20,969 nt of DNA, from positions 1 to 20,969 of the forward strand of contig CALECM010000049.1 of NCBI GenBank assembly GCA_937949745.1, written 5' to 3'. The notes beneath the pieces were generated by a model. The model did not search any database. It was not told the DNA's origin and was given only the letters and a program-made list of their open reading frames with translations. Source of the DNA: an uncultured Bacteroidales bacterium (GTDB lineage Bacteria; Bacteroidota; Bacteroidia; Bacteroidales; WCHB1-69). The position numbers and the translations under genes were made by a program. Positions 6,487 through 14,267 of this stretch are shown in pieces; position 1 is the stretch's first letter, and each line of letters begins with the position of its first letter.

Positions 6487-7518
6487 CTATTCAATGGACT
6501 CAAGTATCCATGTAATCAGTCCGCGTTCCTCAATCAAACTCCAGGAGTGAGGATTTCGCGTGCCGTCCATCCGGTATCCTTTCCATAAACGATTCATGAA
6601 TTCCGCTTTTTCATTTCCCTGTCTGTTTAACTCGACAATCAACGCGCTTTGGTCGGGTGCATTGAGGTCATAATAATCACAATGCCAGCTTTTGATAGCC
6701 CAGTCGATATCGGGATCCGAATAGATTCTCACGGGCACATTCCTTAAATAACGGGCATTCCCACTCTGCTCTCCGCCTCTTGAATAAACGGAATGAGCCT
6801 CATAAACATCGTAAACTTCTTCCGGGGAACCTCCGAAAGTTTTTTCCAATATTTCAAGATCGTGTTTGGCCTCAACGGCGGCTTTTTGATCGGCTTCCCG
6901 TTTTACCTGATTCTCTTTCTGCCGGTAAATCGTCGCAAAATCTACCGGACCGTCCACGCTAAAAGCGGCGCAGGGAAGCACAGCTGTTTTAGCCGGATCT
7001 TCATAAGCCATTTCCGTATAGCGTAAACTTATAATTCCGCCGAGTGAAAATCCGCCCAATACAAATTTTTCCCGGGGAATATTATATCTTCTGACCGCAT
7101 CGACAAAAGACAGATTTAAAAAATCGAATACCGGTTTATCCAGATAAAGATGGGAATTGGTTGACGGCACTATGACCAGGATATCCTCATCAAATGCCAT
7201 CTGCATCAGTTTCTTATTATGGTTTACCACGCTCTCCGCCTCCTCGAGTCGGCCGGGAAGCAGAACCAACGCTCCTTTCGTTTTAAATTCCGGCACCAGC
7301 GCGTAATAAAATAGTCCGCCCGGCGAAACCTGACTTTTAAAAATACTATCCGGATCTATGTAAGAAATTTCCTGACGGTCCAGTCGTTCGAGATATTTGG
7401 CATCTAAGTTTACCATCGTCCGGTAATCGAACGGTTCTATCTGGGCATTTACATGATTCCAGGTTAAAAACAACAGGAATAGTAGAGTAAAACATTTCAT
7501 TTTTATCATCAATACCAT
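6487..7518 (-). CDS. Secreted alpha/beta hydrolase-fold protein
   Basis: Up to 343 residues. Three in-frame ATGs (7518, 7509, 7500) could start it; the last gives the cleanest signal peptide, MKCFTLLFLLFLTWNHVNAQ, so the true start may be 7500. The mature protein has alpha/beta hydrolase marks: the strand GALVLLPGRLEE (about 82-93), the nucleophile elbow GGFSLGG with S158, and a C-terminal NPHSWS with H324 as probable catalytic His. An acidic residue in YSDPDIDW (about 268-276) could complete the triad. Substrate is not evident; relatives include esterases and peptidases. A charged helical insert rich in Lys, Glu and Ala (about 210-245) may form a lid. It is divergent from the methyltransferase set at 7740. 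Confidence 0.8.
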   Translation of the reverse strand: MVLMIKMKCFTLLFLLFLTWNHVNAQIEPFDYRTMVNLDAKYLERLDRQEISYIDPDSIFKSQVSPGGLFYYALVPEFKTKGALVLLPGRLEEAESVVNHNKKLMQMAFDEDILVIVPSTNSHLYLDKPVFDFLNLSFVDAVRRYNIPREKFVLGGFSLGGIISLRYTEMAYEDPAKTAVLPCAAFSVDGPVDFATIYRQKENQVKREADQKAAVEAKHDLEILEKTFGGSPEEVYDVYEAHSVYSRGGEQSGNARYLRNVPVRIYSDPDIDWAIKSWHCDYYDLNAPDQSALIVELNRQGNEKAEFMNRLWKGYRMDGTRNPHSWSLIEERGLITWILESIE

Positions 7519-7739
7519 ATTATGGTTAGTTAACGCAACTCTCTTTATTATATTGGTTGCCGAATAAAATAAGCCATGTTAATTAAATTCCCTTAAGGAT
7601 GCAGGTAATCAAAAACAGATAATCTGAAAAAATATCATTTTTATCTCCTTCATAAAATATATTTCATTGTGTATTGTCTTAAGGAGTATAGAGCTCTTAA
7701 AAAACAATCGAATTATAAATATTAAAAAACACTGTCATT

Positions 7740-8371
7740 ATGGAAACCATTAAAACCGGACCACCGTCCAATAGCGGAGAATTCGATAAAGCGTATAATT
7801 CCTTATCCCACTGGGCCTGGAGCGATATCCGGATCCCTCCTGAGCTCAAAGAACTGATCGAAGTATATGATCCCCGAAATTGTTTAGAATTAGGTTGCGG
7901 ACTGGGTCGATTTCTAATTTCGCGGCCGAAAAAGGAATAAAAGCAACCGGAGTCGATTTCTCACCTGTTGCGATCGAAAAAGCCCGGAAAAGAGTAGCCG
8001 ATAAAAAAAATAAACCGGATTTTCTTGTTGGGAATGTGACCAATCTGGAAAATATAACCGGTCAATTTGATATTTCATTCGATATAGGATGCTTCCATTG
8101 CCTGAACGAAGAAAACCAAAGAAAATATATTAAACAGGTATACAATTTATTAAGATCCGGAGGAACACTTTTAATATGGGCATTGGACCACGCACCCGGC
8201 GATATTAAATTAAGTCCGGGTTACATGTCACAAATATTCGATCATCATTTTGAATTGGTAAAATCGAAAATCAGCAGGAGAAGGGTCGCGTTCGTCGCTT
8301 CGCATTGGTATTGGCTCGAACGTAAAGGAAAAATAGAGTTGCCGTTGTATATAAATCCCGCAAGATCATGA
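7740..8371 (+). pseudogene. Class I SAM-dependent methyltransferase with a frameshift
   Basis: Two frames together make one methyltransferase. The first (7740-7940) gives METIKTGPPSN through the SAM motif I LELGCGLGRF and then runs into a stop. The second continues from about 7913 with SNFAAEKGIKATGVDFSPVA, carrying the acidic loop residue of the SAM site, then GCFHCLNEENQ and RSGGTLLIWALDH and the C-terminus. Adding one T to the TTT at 7911-7913 restores a 210-residue protein, a normal length for this group. The break may be a real mutation or a homopolymer sequencing error. No slippery heptamer suited to programmed -1 shifting is seen. The end overlaps the ferredoxin-like gene by ATGA, so the three genes 7740-8897 form one transcript. 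Substrate unknown. Confidence 0.85.
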
Positions 8372-8679
8372 AAATAATTTTAATTCCGGCACTCCTGCTT
8401 CTGCTTATAAGTGCGTTTTACTTATACAGAAAAAATCGCGCTAAAAATAAAGTTATCCAAGTAACCGGTAGCTATTGTACCGGATGCTGGCATTGTTTAA
8501 AAATATGCCGGCATCAAGTATTGGACATGGTCAAAGATTGGAACGGATTGCATATCGAGGTTAAATATCCCGAAAAATGCGTTGCCTGCGGGCACTGCCT
8601 GGACATTTGCAAATTCAATGCTTTGGAATTAGTAAACCGGGAAAAACCGGAAAATAAGGATCTTTATCCGGTAAAATGA
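8368..8679 (+). CDS. Membrane-anchored 2[4Fe-4S] ferredoxin-like protein
   Basis: A 103-residue protein with one N-terminal hydrophobic helix (about 2-20) followed by basic residues, so the cluster domain should sit on the cytoplasmic face of the inner membrane. Two CxxCxxCxxxC motifs are present: C37, C40, C43, C47 and C71, C74, C77, C81, enough for two [4Fe-4S] clusters. The Pro that normally follows the fourth Cys is replaced by Arg48 and Lys82. A 23-residue spacer lies between the motifs. It overlaps the methyltransferase end (ATGA) and the next gene (ATGA), so translation is probably coupled. It most likely passes electrons to a partner; the radical SAM enzyme encoded downstream is a possible but unproven one. 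Confidence 0.85.
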   Translation: MKIILIPALLLLLISAFYLYRKNRAKNKVIQVTGSYCTGCWHCLKICRHQVLDMVKDWNGLHIEVKYPEKCVACGHCLDICKFNALELVNREKPENKDLYPVK

Positions 8680-8897
8680 TGAACTGTTTTAACTGTACTG
8701 TTTACCTCAAACCGGATCGTAATATCTGCGAAGCTATCATCCGTTTGCTAAATAAACTTGAAATTCCATCAAAAGAACAGGTGATCTTATGGGATATGGC
8801 AAATCATTTATCCTGTAAAAAATTCACGGATATATTATTTGTCTTGTTAAGTAAGCAAGAAAACTTTCCCGTCATAGATAATAATAATTTAAGGTAA
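8676..8897 (+). CDS. Unknown 73-residue protein, third gene of the set
   Basis: The frame begins ATGATG with the first ATG overlapping the ferredoxin-like gene's TGA, so translational coupling is likely. The product starts MMNCFNCTVYLKPDRNICEA, with a CxxC near the N-terminus and further Cys at about 18 and 48, and a helical middle (AIIRLLNKLEIPS, FTDILFVLLSKQ). There is no signal peptide or obvious domain. I do not recognise it. Its cysteines and its place directly behind a ferredoxin-like gene could suggest redox or metal-cluster chemistry, but that is a guess. The second ATG (8679) is an equally possible start. Confidence 0.6.
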   Translation: MMNCFNCTVYLKPDRNICEAIIRLLNKLEIPSKEQVILWDMANHLSCKKFTDILFVLLSKQENFPVIDNNNLR

Positions 8898-8946
8898 AGA
8901 GTGAATTTCACTGAAAACGGATAGTGAATACATAAAGTCTGATTTT

Positions 8947-9010
8947 GTCATCCTGAGCGAAGCGAAGGATCTATTACATTGATAACCGGATTCTTCGCTT
9001 CACTCATAAT
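8947..9010. repeat. Inverted dispersed repeat, one arm decayed
   Basis: The left arm (8947-8971) is GTCATCCTGAGCG plus AAGCGAAGGATC, the cleanest copy in the window. The right arm (about 8989-9010) reads ATTCTTCGCTTCACTCATAAT and has lost part of the match. It lies about 50 bases after the 73-aa gene and could serve as its transcription end. Confidence 0.7.
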
Positions 9011-9060
9011 ACGTAAAGTAATAGTATTTTTTGGATAAACTTTTCAATCCTGCATAATCA

Positions 9061-9195
9061 ATGAAATGGATTCATACAAAATTCTTTTTATTCGCGATTC
9101 CATTTACTTTGGCCGGTAATCCTATTTTACGAATTATTGAATATTTTCCGTTATTGAAATTATCAGTAAAGAAACGACTTTTAGAACATTTTTAA
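9061..9195 (+). CDS. Possible 44-aa small hydrophobic ORF (uncertain)
   Basis: An ATG-to-TAA frame of 44 codons begins MKWIHTKFFLFAIPFTLAGN and ends with a basic stretch LSVKKRLLEHF. The N-terminal half is hydrophobic enough to insert into a membrane. It fills most of the gap between the repeat at 8947-9010 and the leader of the radical SAM gene, which otherwise holds nothing. No promoter box or family was recognised; a decayed gene fragment or chance is as likely. Confidence 0.25.
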   Translation: MKWIHTKFFLFAIPFTLAGNPILRIIEYFPLLKLSVKKRLLEHF

Positions 9196-9229
9196 AGTAA
9201 ATCCCGTAGTGCTTCTTCAGATAAAGGAA

Positions 9230-9283
9230 GTTTAATTTGTAGCATCAATTATGACAAACATCATATTCATATACAAATTAAAC
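9230..9283 (+). promoter_or_regulatory. Perfect 12-bp inverted repeat in the radical SAM leader
   Basis: GTTTAATTTGTA (9230-9241) and its exact complement TACAAATTAAAC (9272-9283) face each other across 30 bases, and the second arm ends 8 bases before the radical SAM start codon. As DNA it could be an operator for a dimeric regulator; as RNA a stem that hides the start region. The arms are AT-rich, which weakens the RNA stem but 12 perfect pairs remain notable. Confidence 0.6.
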
Positions 9284-9295
9284 CAAAAACAATGA
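9251..9295 (+). CDS. Possible 14-codon upstream ORF overlapping the radical SAM start
   Basis: ATG at 9251 opens the frame MTNIIFIYKLNQKQ, whose TGA (9293-9295) overlaps the radical SAM ATG (9292-9294). The frame reads through the right arm of the inverted repeat at 9272-9283, so a ribosome on it would open that stem and end at the next start codon. Length and position suit a translational-coupling or leader role; translation is not shown. Confidence 0.3.
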   Translation: MTNIIFIYKLNQKQ

Positions 9296-10683
9296 AAACA
9301 CGAACAGAAACCGTAAAAGAATCTTTACAGATCATGGGATTAAAAAAAGCTTTCGAGTATGTGGAAGCCAATCCGGAAGAAAATTTAGAAAAATTAGTGG
9401 ACGGAGTTCGCAAACTGGATGAGTCGGGCCTTATCAAAAGTCAGGTGGATGCGGTTACCAATGCTTTCAGTAACAAAGACGGGAACTGGTACCGGTTAGC
9501 CATGAGATTCTTCAAAGATATCCATCCGAAAGTACGGGAAAAAGCGTTCTCTAACATGATCATCAATGCTTCCCTCCATGGCATAAAAAAACAGGACGAA
9601 TTGGAAAAAACCTATAACTGCAATATTCCATGGGCGATTTTAATGGATCCCACCAGCGCCTGCAACCTGCACTGTACCGGATGCTGGGCAGCAGAATACG
9701 GCAATAAGCTCAACCTGACTCTGGAAGAATGGGATAAGGTCATCGAGCAGGGAAAAGAAATGGGAATATATATGTATATTTATTCGGGAGGAGAACCGCT
9801 GGTAAGAAAAAAAGATATTATCACCATGTGTGAAAAGCATGATGATTGTATGTTCCTTTCCTTTACGAACGGCACCCTGATCGACGAAAAATTCGCTGAT
9901 GAAATGTGCCGTGTAGGAAATTTCGTACCTGCGATCAGCGTGGAAGGCTATGCTTCTGAAACCGATTCAAGACGCGGTGAAGGATGTTATGAAGCGGTAG
10001 AAAAAGCTATGGCTATCCTTAATGAACGACATCTTCTCTTCGGAATATCCTGTTGTTACACCCGGAATAACGCCGAAGTGGTAGGAAGCGAATCCTATTT
10101 CGATGATATGATTGACAAAGGGGCAGCTTTCGCCTGGTTTTTCACCTATATCCCGGTAGGATCGGAAGCCGCTACCGAATTGATCGCGACCCCGGAACAA
10201 CGGGAATATATGTACCATCAGATCCGTAAATTCCGTTATACGAAGCCTATCTTCACCCTGGATTTCTGGAACGACGGAGAATATGTAAAAGGATGTGTAG
10301 CCGGAGGAAGAAAATACCTCCATATCAACGCCAACGGGGATATCGAACCCTGCGCATTCATCCATTATTCGGATTCCAATATCCGTGACAAGAGCATCCT
10401 GGAAGCGTGCCAGTCGCCACTCTTTATGCAATACCGGAAAAACCAGCCTTTTAATTCCAATATGTTACAACCGTGCCCTTTATTGGATAATCCACATAAA
10501 TTGGTGGATATGGTAGAAAAATCCGGCGCGCATTCAACTGACCTACAGCATCCCGAAAACGTACACCGGTTATGTGGCAAATGTACGCAGGCAGCCGAAA
10601 ACTGGACACCTACGGCTGAAAAACTATGGAATGCCTATCCTCCGAAATATTTAAGAACACAGCCCAAACAACAAAACCAATAA
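9292..10683 (+). CDS. Radical SAM enzyme with SPASM/Twitch-like C-terminus
   Basis: A 463-residue radical SAM protein. A helical N-terminal domain (about 1-110) precedes the core, whose cluster motif C124-NLH-C128-TG-C131 would bind the [4Fe-4S] cluster that splits S-adenosylmethionine. YSGGEPL (about 164-170) is the SAM-binding GGE motif. The C-terminal part has Cys-rich signatures like SPASM/Twitch domains: GCVAGGRKYLHINANGDIEPC (from G about 331), a Cys near LQPCPLL, and LCGKC near 430, so one or two auxiliary clusters are likely. Such domains are common in enzymes acting on peptides or proteins, but this family also contains unassigned members and the substrate cannot be read here. It is followed by a strong terminator, so it is transcribed alone or with upstream leader ORFs. 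The methyltransferase/ferredoxin set lies about 400 bases upstream on the same strand. Confidence 0.88.
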   Translation: MKTRTETVKESLQIMGLKKAFEYVEANPEENLEKLVDGVRKLDESGLIKSQVDAVTNAFSNKDGNWYRLAMRFFKDIHPKVREKAFSNMIINASLHGIKKQDELEKTYNCNIPWAILMDPTSACNLHCTGCWAAEYGNKLNLTLEEWDKVIEQGKEMGIYMYIYSGGEPLVRKKDIITMCEKHDDCMFLSFTNGTLIDEKFADEMCRVGNFVPAISVEGYASETDSRRGEGCYEAVEKAMAILNERHLLFGISCCYTRNNAEVVGSESYFDDMIDKGAAFAWFFTYIPVGSEAATELIATPEQREYMYHQIRKFRYTKPIFTLDFWNDGEYVKGCVAGGRKYLHINANGDIEPCAFIHYSDSNIRDKSILEACQSPLFMQYRKNQPFNSNMLQPCPLLDNPHKLVDMVEKSGAHSTDLQHPENVHRLCGKCTQAAENWTPTAEKLWNAYPPKYLRTQPKQQNQ

Positions 10684-10743
10684 ATTCATGGGTAAGCCGG
10701 AATGAATTCAATATCATTCCTGTAGCTTCTCCTTTATTTCCGG

Positions 10744-10787
10744 CCACCCTGACGCAGGATTATTCGTTCAGGGTGGTTTCAATTTTG
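10744..10787 (+). terminator. Intrinsic terminator after the radical SAM gene
   Basis: A perfect 9-bp stem CCACCCTGA/TCAGGGTGG (10744-10752 with 10768-10776) with a 15-base loop is followed by TTTCAATTTTG. It lies about 60 bases after the radical SAM stop codon and should end its transcript. Confidence 0.85.
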
Positions 10788-10989
10788 CAAGCATTGATTA
10801 TTTACCGTGCGCGGGAAGAACTATTTCGGATGAATCCAGTACCCGTTCAATTTTATACCGGAATTCAAAATTTCCATAGTGTCCGGACAGAATCCGTATG
10901 GAATCAAAACAAATATTACAATTTTTTGTTAAATAATTGGTAATTCAAACACTATAAACAGGTAATTGAATTTCAGTTATTGCATTATT
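10788..10989. other. Intergenic stretch before the trehalose gene
   Basis: With the terminator region just before it, this makes a gap of about 306 bases without a gene. No promoter matching TAnnTTTG exactly, no repeat of the dispersed family and no credible small ORF were found. The start of the trehalose gene must be driven from here, probably by the AT-rich part after 10910. Confidence 0.4.
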
Positions 10990-13155
10990 ATGAAATTAAT
11001 CATTGTTTCCAACCGGCTACCGGTCAAAGTTGTACGGGAGGATTCCCAGTATAAAATAACCAAAAGCGACGGAGGTGTGGCAACCGGATTAGAATCCCTG
11101 GAAACGGACGTACCGAAGCATTGGATCGGATGGCCGGGTATTTGTCTGGATGATGACTGTAAAAAAAGTAAACTAAACCGTGAATTGAAGAAAGATAACC
11201 TGCATCCGGTCTATCTTTCCGAAGAATATATTGAGAATTATTACGAAGGCTACAGCAACAGTATTTTATGGCCCCTTTGCCATTACTTTCATCATTATAT
11301 CCGGCATGAGCCTGAATATTGGGAAGCATATAAAGAGGTCAATGAAATATTCTGTAAGAGCGCTTTAAAAATTATCGAACCCGGAGATCTTTTGTGGGTA
11401 CAGGATTACCAGCTTATGCTGGTTCCCGGTATGGTACGCCAAAGAATGGCCAATGTATGCATCGGTTACTTTCACCATATTCCTTTTCCTTCCTACGAAT
11501 TATTCCGGGCATTGCCGGAACGGAAAGAATTATTGACGGGTCTCATGGGAGCCGACTATATCGGGTTCCATACCCATAGTTATATGCAACATTTCATTAA
11601 TTCGATCAATAAAGTTTTAAAACTGGATTGTGAAATGGATGAAGTACATCTCCACGACAGGATCGTATACCTGAATGCCCGGCCAATGGGTATCAATTTT
11701 AAGAAATTTTATAACGCAATATTAAATCCCCTCATCAAACAAGAAGCTGATATACTCAAAGAAACTTTCGGGAATACAAAAATTATCCTGTCGGTAGACA
11801 GGCTTGATTACAGTAAGGGAATATTAATACGGTTATCGGGTTTCACCAGTTTCCTGAACCATCATCCGGAATATCGGAAAAAAGTAACCCTGGTGATGAT
11901 TGTTTCCCCTTCAAGGGATAAAGTATCAAAATATAACGAATTAAAGAATGAGATTGATAAAATGGTAGGGGCTATCAACGGACAGTTTTCCACCATGGAC
12001 TGGGTTCCGGTGCACTATTTCTACCGCTCTTTCGATTTTGAAAAATTATGCGCCCTTTATTACATAGCCGATATTGCTTTGGTAACTCCGTTAAGAGACG
12101 GAATGAATCTTGTCGCGAAAGAATACCTCGCCACTAAAAGAAACAAACCCGGAATCCTTATTCTTAGCGAAATGGCCGGAGCATCCACGGAATTATCAGA
12201 AACTCTGATTGTCAATCCCAATGATATCGGGGAAATTGAAGACGCACTGGTAAAAGCTTTGAAAATGCCTGTAAAAAAGCAAAAGCGTATTCTGAAATCG
12301 ATGCAGAAAACCATTGCCACAAATACTGTCAATCATTGGGCAGAGCACTTAATAGAGGAACTCAGGCAGGCCCGGCAATCAAACGATAACCTCAGAAGTA
12401 AAATTCTCAGAAAAGAGAGTTTCATCAATATTAAACATGCGTACGACCAGGCCAGAAACCGGTTAATCATCCTGGATTATGACGGTACTTTGGTGGGATT
12501 CAAAAACGATCCCGGACAATCGGTTCCTACTTATCCATTATTGGACATACTTAAAAAACTGGGGCACAACCGGTTCAATAAAGTAGTGGTAAGCAGCGGC
12601 CGGAACCGTTCCTTACTGGATAAATGGTTGGGAAAATTACCAATCGACCTTGCGGCTGAACACGGGGCATTTTATAAAGAGAACGGTATATGGCATGAAA
12701 ATCTTCCGGAAATTCAATGGAACGATTATATTTTGAAAACCATGGAACTGATGGTCAGGAAAACTCCCGGTTCTTTATTGGAAATTAAAAAAACTTCGCT
12801 GGTCTTTCATTACCGTAAAGTGGATCCCGGATTGGCGGAATTACGCGTCAATCAATTGATCAATGCAATGGTAACCCCATGTAGCAAAGAGAATCTGCAG
12901 ATCATGAAAGGAAATAAGATCATTGAGATTAAATCTCCTCATTATAATAAGGGATCTGATGCACAGCGATTATTAGAAAAAAAGCATTACGATTTTATAC
13001 TGGCCATGGGAGATGATACGACAGACGACGAATTATTCATGTCATTGCCGGAAGAAGCAATTACCATTAAAGTAGGGAAAAATTCCAAAATAGCCAAATA
13101 TAACCTGCCGAACCAAAATAAAACACTCTATTTCTTAAACCGGCTGATCAAATAA
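10990..13155 (+). CDS. otsAB fusion (TPS/TPP): Bifunctional trehalose-6-phosphate synthase/phosphatase
   Basis: A 721-residue fusion that makes trehalose from UDP-glucose (or another NDP-glucose) and glucose 6-phosphate and then removes the phosphate. The GT20 synthase half (about 1-465) has SNRLPVK, GGVATGLE, WIGWPG, VQDYQLMLVPGMVR, GYFHHIPFPSYE, GFHTHSY, VDRLDYSKGI and TPLRDGMNLVAKEY. The HAD phosphatase half (about 485-721) has the nucleophile motif LDYDGT with D496 and D498, VVSSGRN, AEHGAF and MGDDTTDDELF. Both sites look complete, so both activities are expected. A TTG at 10966 could add 8 residues, but the ATG at 10990 begins exactly at the family's first strand and is chosen. The MscS gene follows after 28 bases, probably in one operon, which fits a role in osmotic protection. 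Confidence 0.95.
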   Translation: MKLIIVSNRLPVKVVREDSQYKITKSDGGVATGLESLETDVPKHWIGWPGICLDDDCKKSKLNRELKKDNLHPVYLSEEYIENYYEGYSNSILWPLCHYFHHYIRHEPEYWEAYKEVNEIFCKSALKIIEPGDLLWVQDYQLMLVPGMVRQRMANVCIGYFHHIPFPSYELFRALPERKELLTGLMGADYIGFHTHSYMQHFINSINKVLKLDCEMDEVHLHDRIVYLNARPMGINFKKFYNAILNPLIKQEADILKETFGNTKIILSVDRLDYSKGILIRLSGFTSFLNHHPEYRKKVTLVMIVSPSRDKVSKYNELKNEIDKMVGAINGQFSTMDWVPVHYFYRSFDFEKLCALYYIADIALVTPLRDGMNLVAKEYLATKRNKPGILILSEMAGASTELSETLIVNPNDIGEIEDALVKALKMPVKKQKRILKSMQKTIATNTVNHWAEHLIEELRQARQSNDNLRSKILRKESFINIKHAYDQARNRLIILDYDGTLVGFKNDPGQSVPTYPLLDILKKLGHNRFNKVVVSSGRNRSLLDKWLGKLPIDLAAEHGAFYKENGIWHENLPEIQWNDYILKTMELMVRKTPGSLLEIKKTSLVFHYRKVDPGLAELRVNQLINAMVTPCSKENLQIMKGNKIIEIKSPHYNKGSDAQRLLEKKHYDFILAMGDDTTDDELFMSLPEEAITIKVGKNSKIAKYNLPNQNKTLYFLNRLIK

Positions 13156-13183
13156 ATAAGTAAAACTTAAAATCCAATCATAT

Positions 13184-14260
13184 ATGAATTTCCAAGATTT
13201 TTTCAACAGTGAGGCAGGACATATCATCTCCAGTTCGGTATTATTTATCTTAACCCTGGCTCTGGTCTATGTCGTATATTCCATTGTTTTAAGGTTCCTG
13301 AGGAGGAAAGCCGCTAAAACCAAAAACAGGGTGGATGATTTTGTGATCGACCTGATGAGGGTTCCGGTACTATGGTTATTATTCTGGATCACCTTCAGGA
13401 TATTCAGCGCCTATTCATTCTTATCGAAAACCTCTTTTTACGGCACATTGTCCAAAATCGGGAATATGCTCCTGATCCTGACGATCGGATGGATCCTGAT
13501 CAAAGTGGTGCGGGCCATTTTTTATTACTATGAAAACAAGTTGAATACGGACGCAGCCGACAGCGCCAAATCGAGGGGCGGACTCACAAAAATGAAAATA
13601 TTCGAAGGGATTTTCGTCGCTATCATTACCGTCGTAACCGTTGCATTATGCCTGATGACTTTCGATAAAATAAGGGCTATCGGGGTAGGATTGCTCTCTT
13701 CTGCCGGTATAGCCGGTATTATTGCCGGTTTCGCCGCCCAGAAAAGTATCGGTGCCATTTTCGCCGGAATCCAGATCGCGCTTACCCAGCCTATCCGCCT
13801 TGATGACCAGGTTGTGGTGGAAGGACAGAACGGAATTATCGAAGAAATTACCCTGACGTATGTGGTGGTAAAATTATGGGACGAAAAGAGACTGATATTA
13901 CCGGTAAACTATTTCCTGGATAACCCTTTTCAGAACTGGAGCCGCAATTCCACGAATATACTGGGTACGGTATTTTTATATACCGACTATTCCATCGATG
14001 TAAATGCTATTCGTAAGCAACTGAATACGATCCTGGAAAACCATCCGAAATGGGATAAACGCGTGGCCAATGTCCAGGTTACGGATATACGGGACAATTG
14101 TGTGGAAATACGAATATTGCTCAGCAGCAGCACCTCCGGCTTCAATGCCGATCTTCAGGTGGATGTACGGGAAAAAATGATCGATTTTATTACCAAGGAA
14201 TATCCGGGCTGCTTGGTCAAAACCCGTCTCGAAGGTGCTGTTACGACTAAACAGGCCTAA
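13184..14260 (+). CDS. MscS-family mechanosensitive channel
   Basis: A 358-residue small-conductance mechanosensitive channel protein, expected to open under membrane tension and release solutes when the cell meets hypo-osmotic shock. Hydrophobic helices lie at about 15-36, 62-80, 88-112 and 142-163. The pore helix (about 168-200) has the characteristic Gly/Ala pattern GIAGIIAGFAAQKSIGAIFAG, followed by the beta domain (RLDDQVVVEGQNGIIEEI, TYVVVKLWDEKRLILPVNYFL) and the alpha/beta C-terminal domain. Length is somewhat above E. coli MscS because of the extra N-terminal helices, as in many Bacteroidota members. It lies 28 bases behind the trehalose synthesis gene: one enzyme builds up an osmolyte and the other protein lets solutes out, so co-expression makes sense. 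Confidence 0.94.
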   Translation: MNFQDFFNSEAGHIISSSVLFILTLALVYVVYSIVLRFLRRKAAKTKNRVDDFVIDLMRVPVLWLLFWITFRIFSAYSFLSKTSFYGTLSKIGNMLLILTIGWILIKVVRAIFYYYENKLNTDAADSAKSRGGLTKMKIFEGIFVAIITVVTVALCLMTFDKIRAIGVGLLSSAGIAGIIAGFAAQKSIGAIFAGIQIALTQPIRLDDQVVVEGQNGIIEEITLTYVVVKLWDEKRLILPVNYFLDNPFQNWSRNSTNILGTVFLYTDYSIDVNAIRKQLNTILENHPKWDKRVANVQVTDIRDNCVEIRILLSSSTSGFNADLQVDVREKMIDFITKEYPGCLVKTRLEGAVTTKQA

Positions 14261-14267
14261 TATCTCC

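Noticed and set aside
7905..7920. Programmed -1 frameshifting in the methyltransferase
   Set aside because: No X-XXY-YYZ heptamer in the correct frame and no evident stimulatory stem; a lost T in a T run explains it more simply.
7880..8371. A separate methyltransferase gene starting at 7880
   Set aside because: The first 11 residues from that ATG are an out-of-frame reading of the upstream SAM motif; the real frame joins at about 7913.
10626..10943. ORF overlapping the end of the radical SAM gene
   Set aside because: It is an out-of-frame reading of that gene running through its terminator hairpin; composition does not look like a protein.
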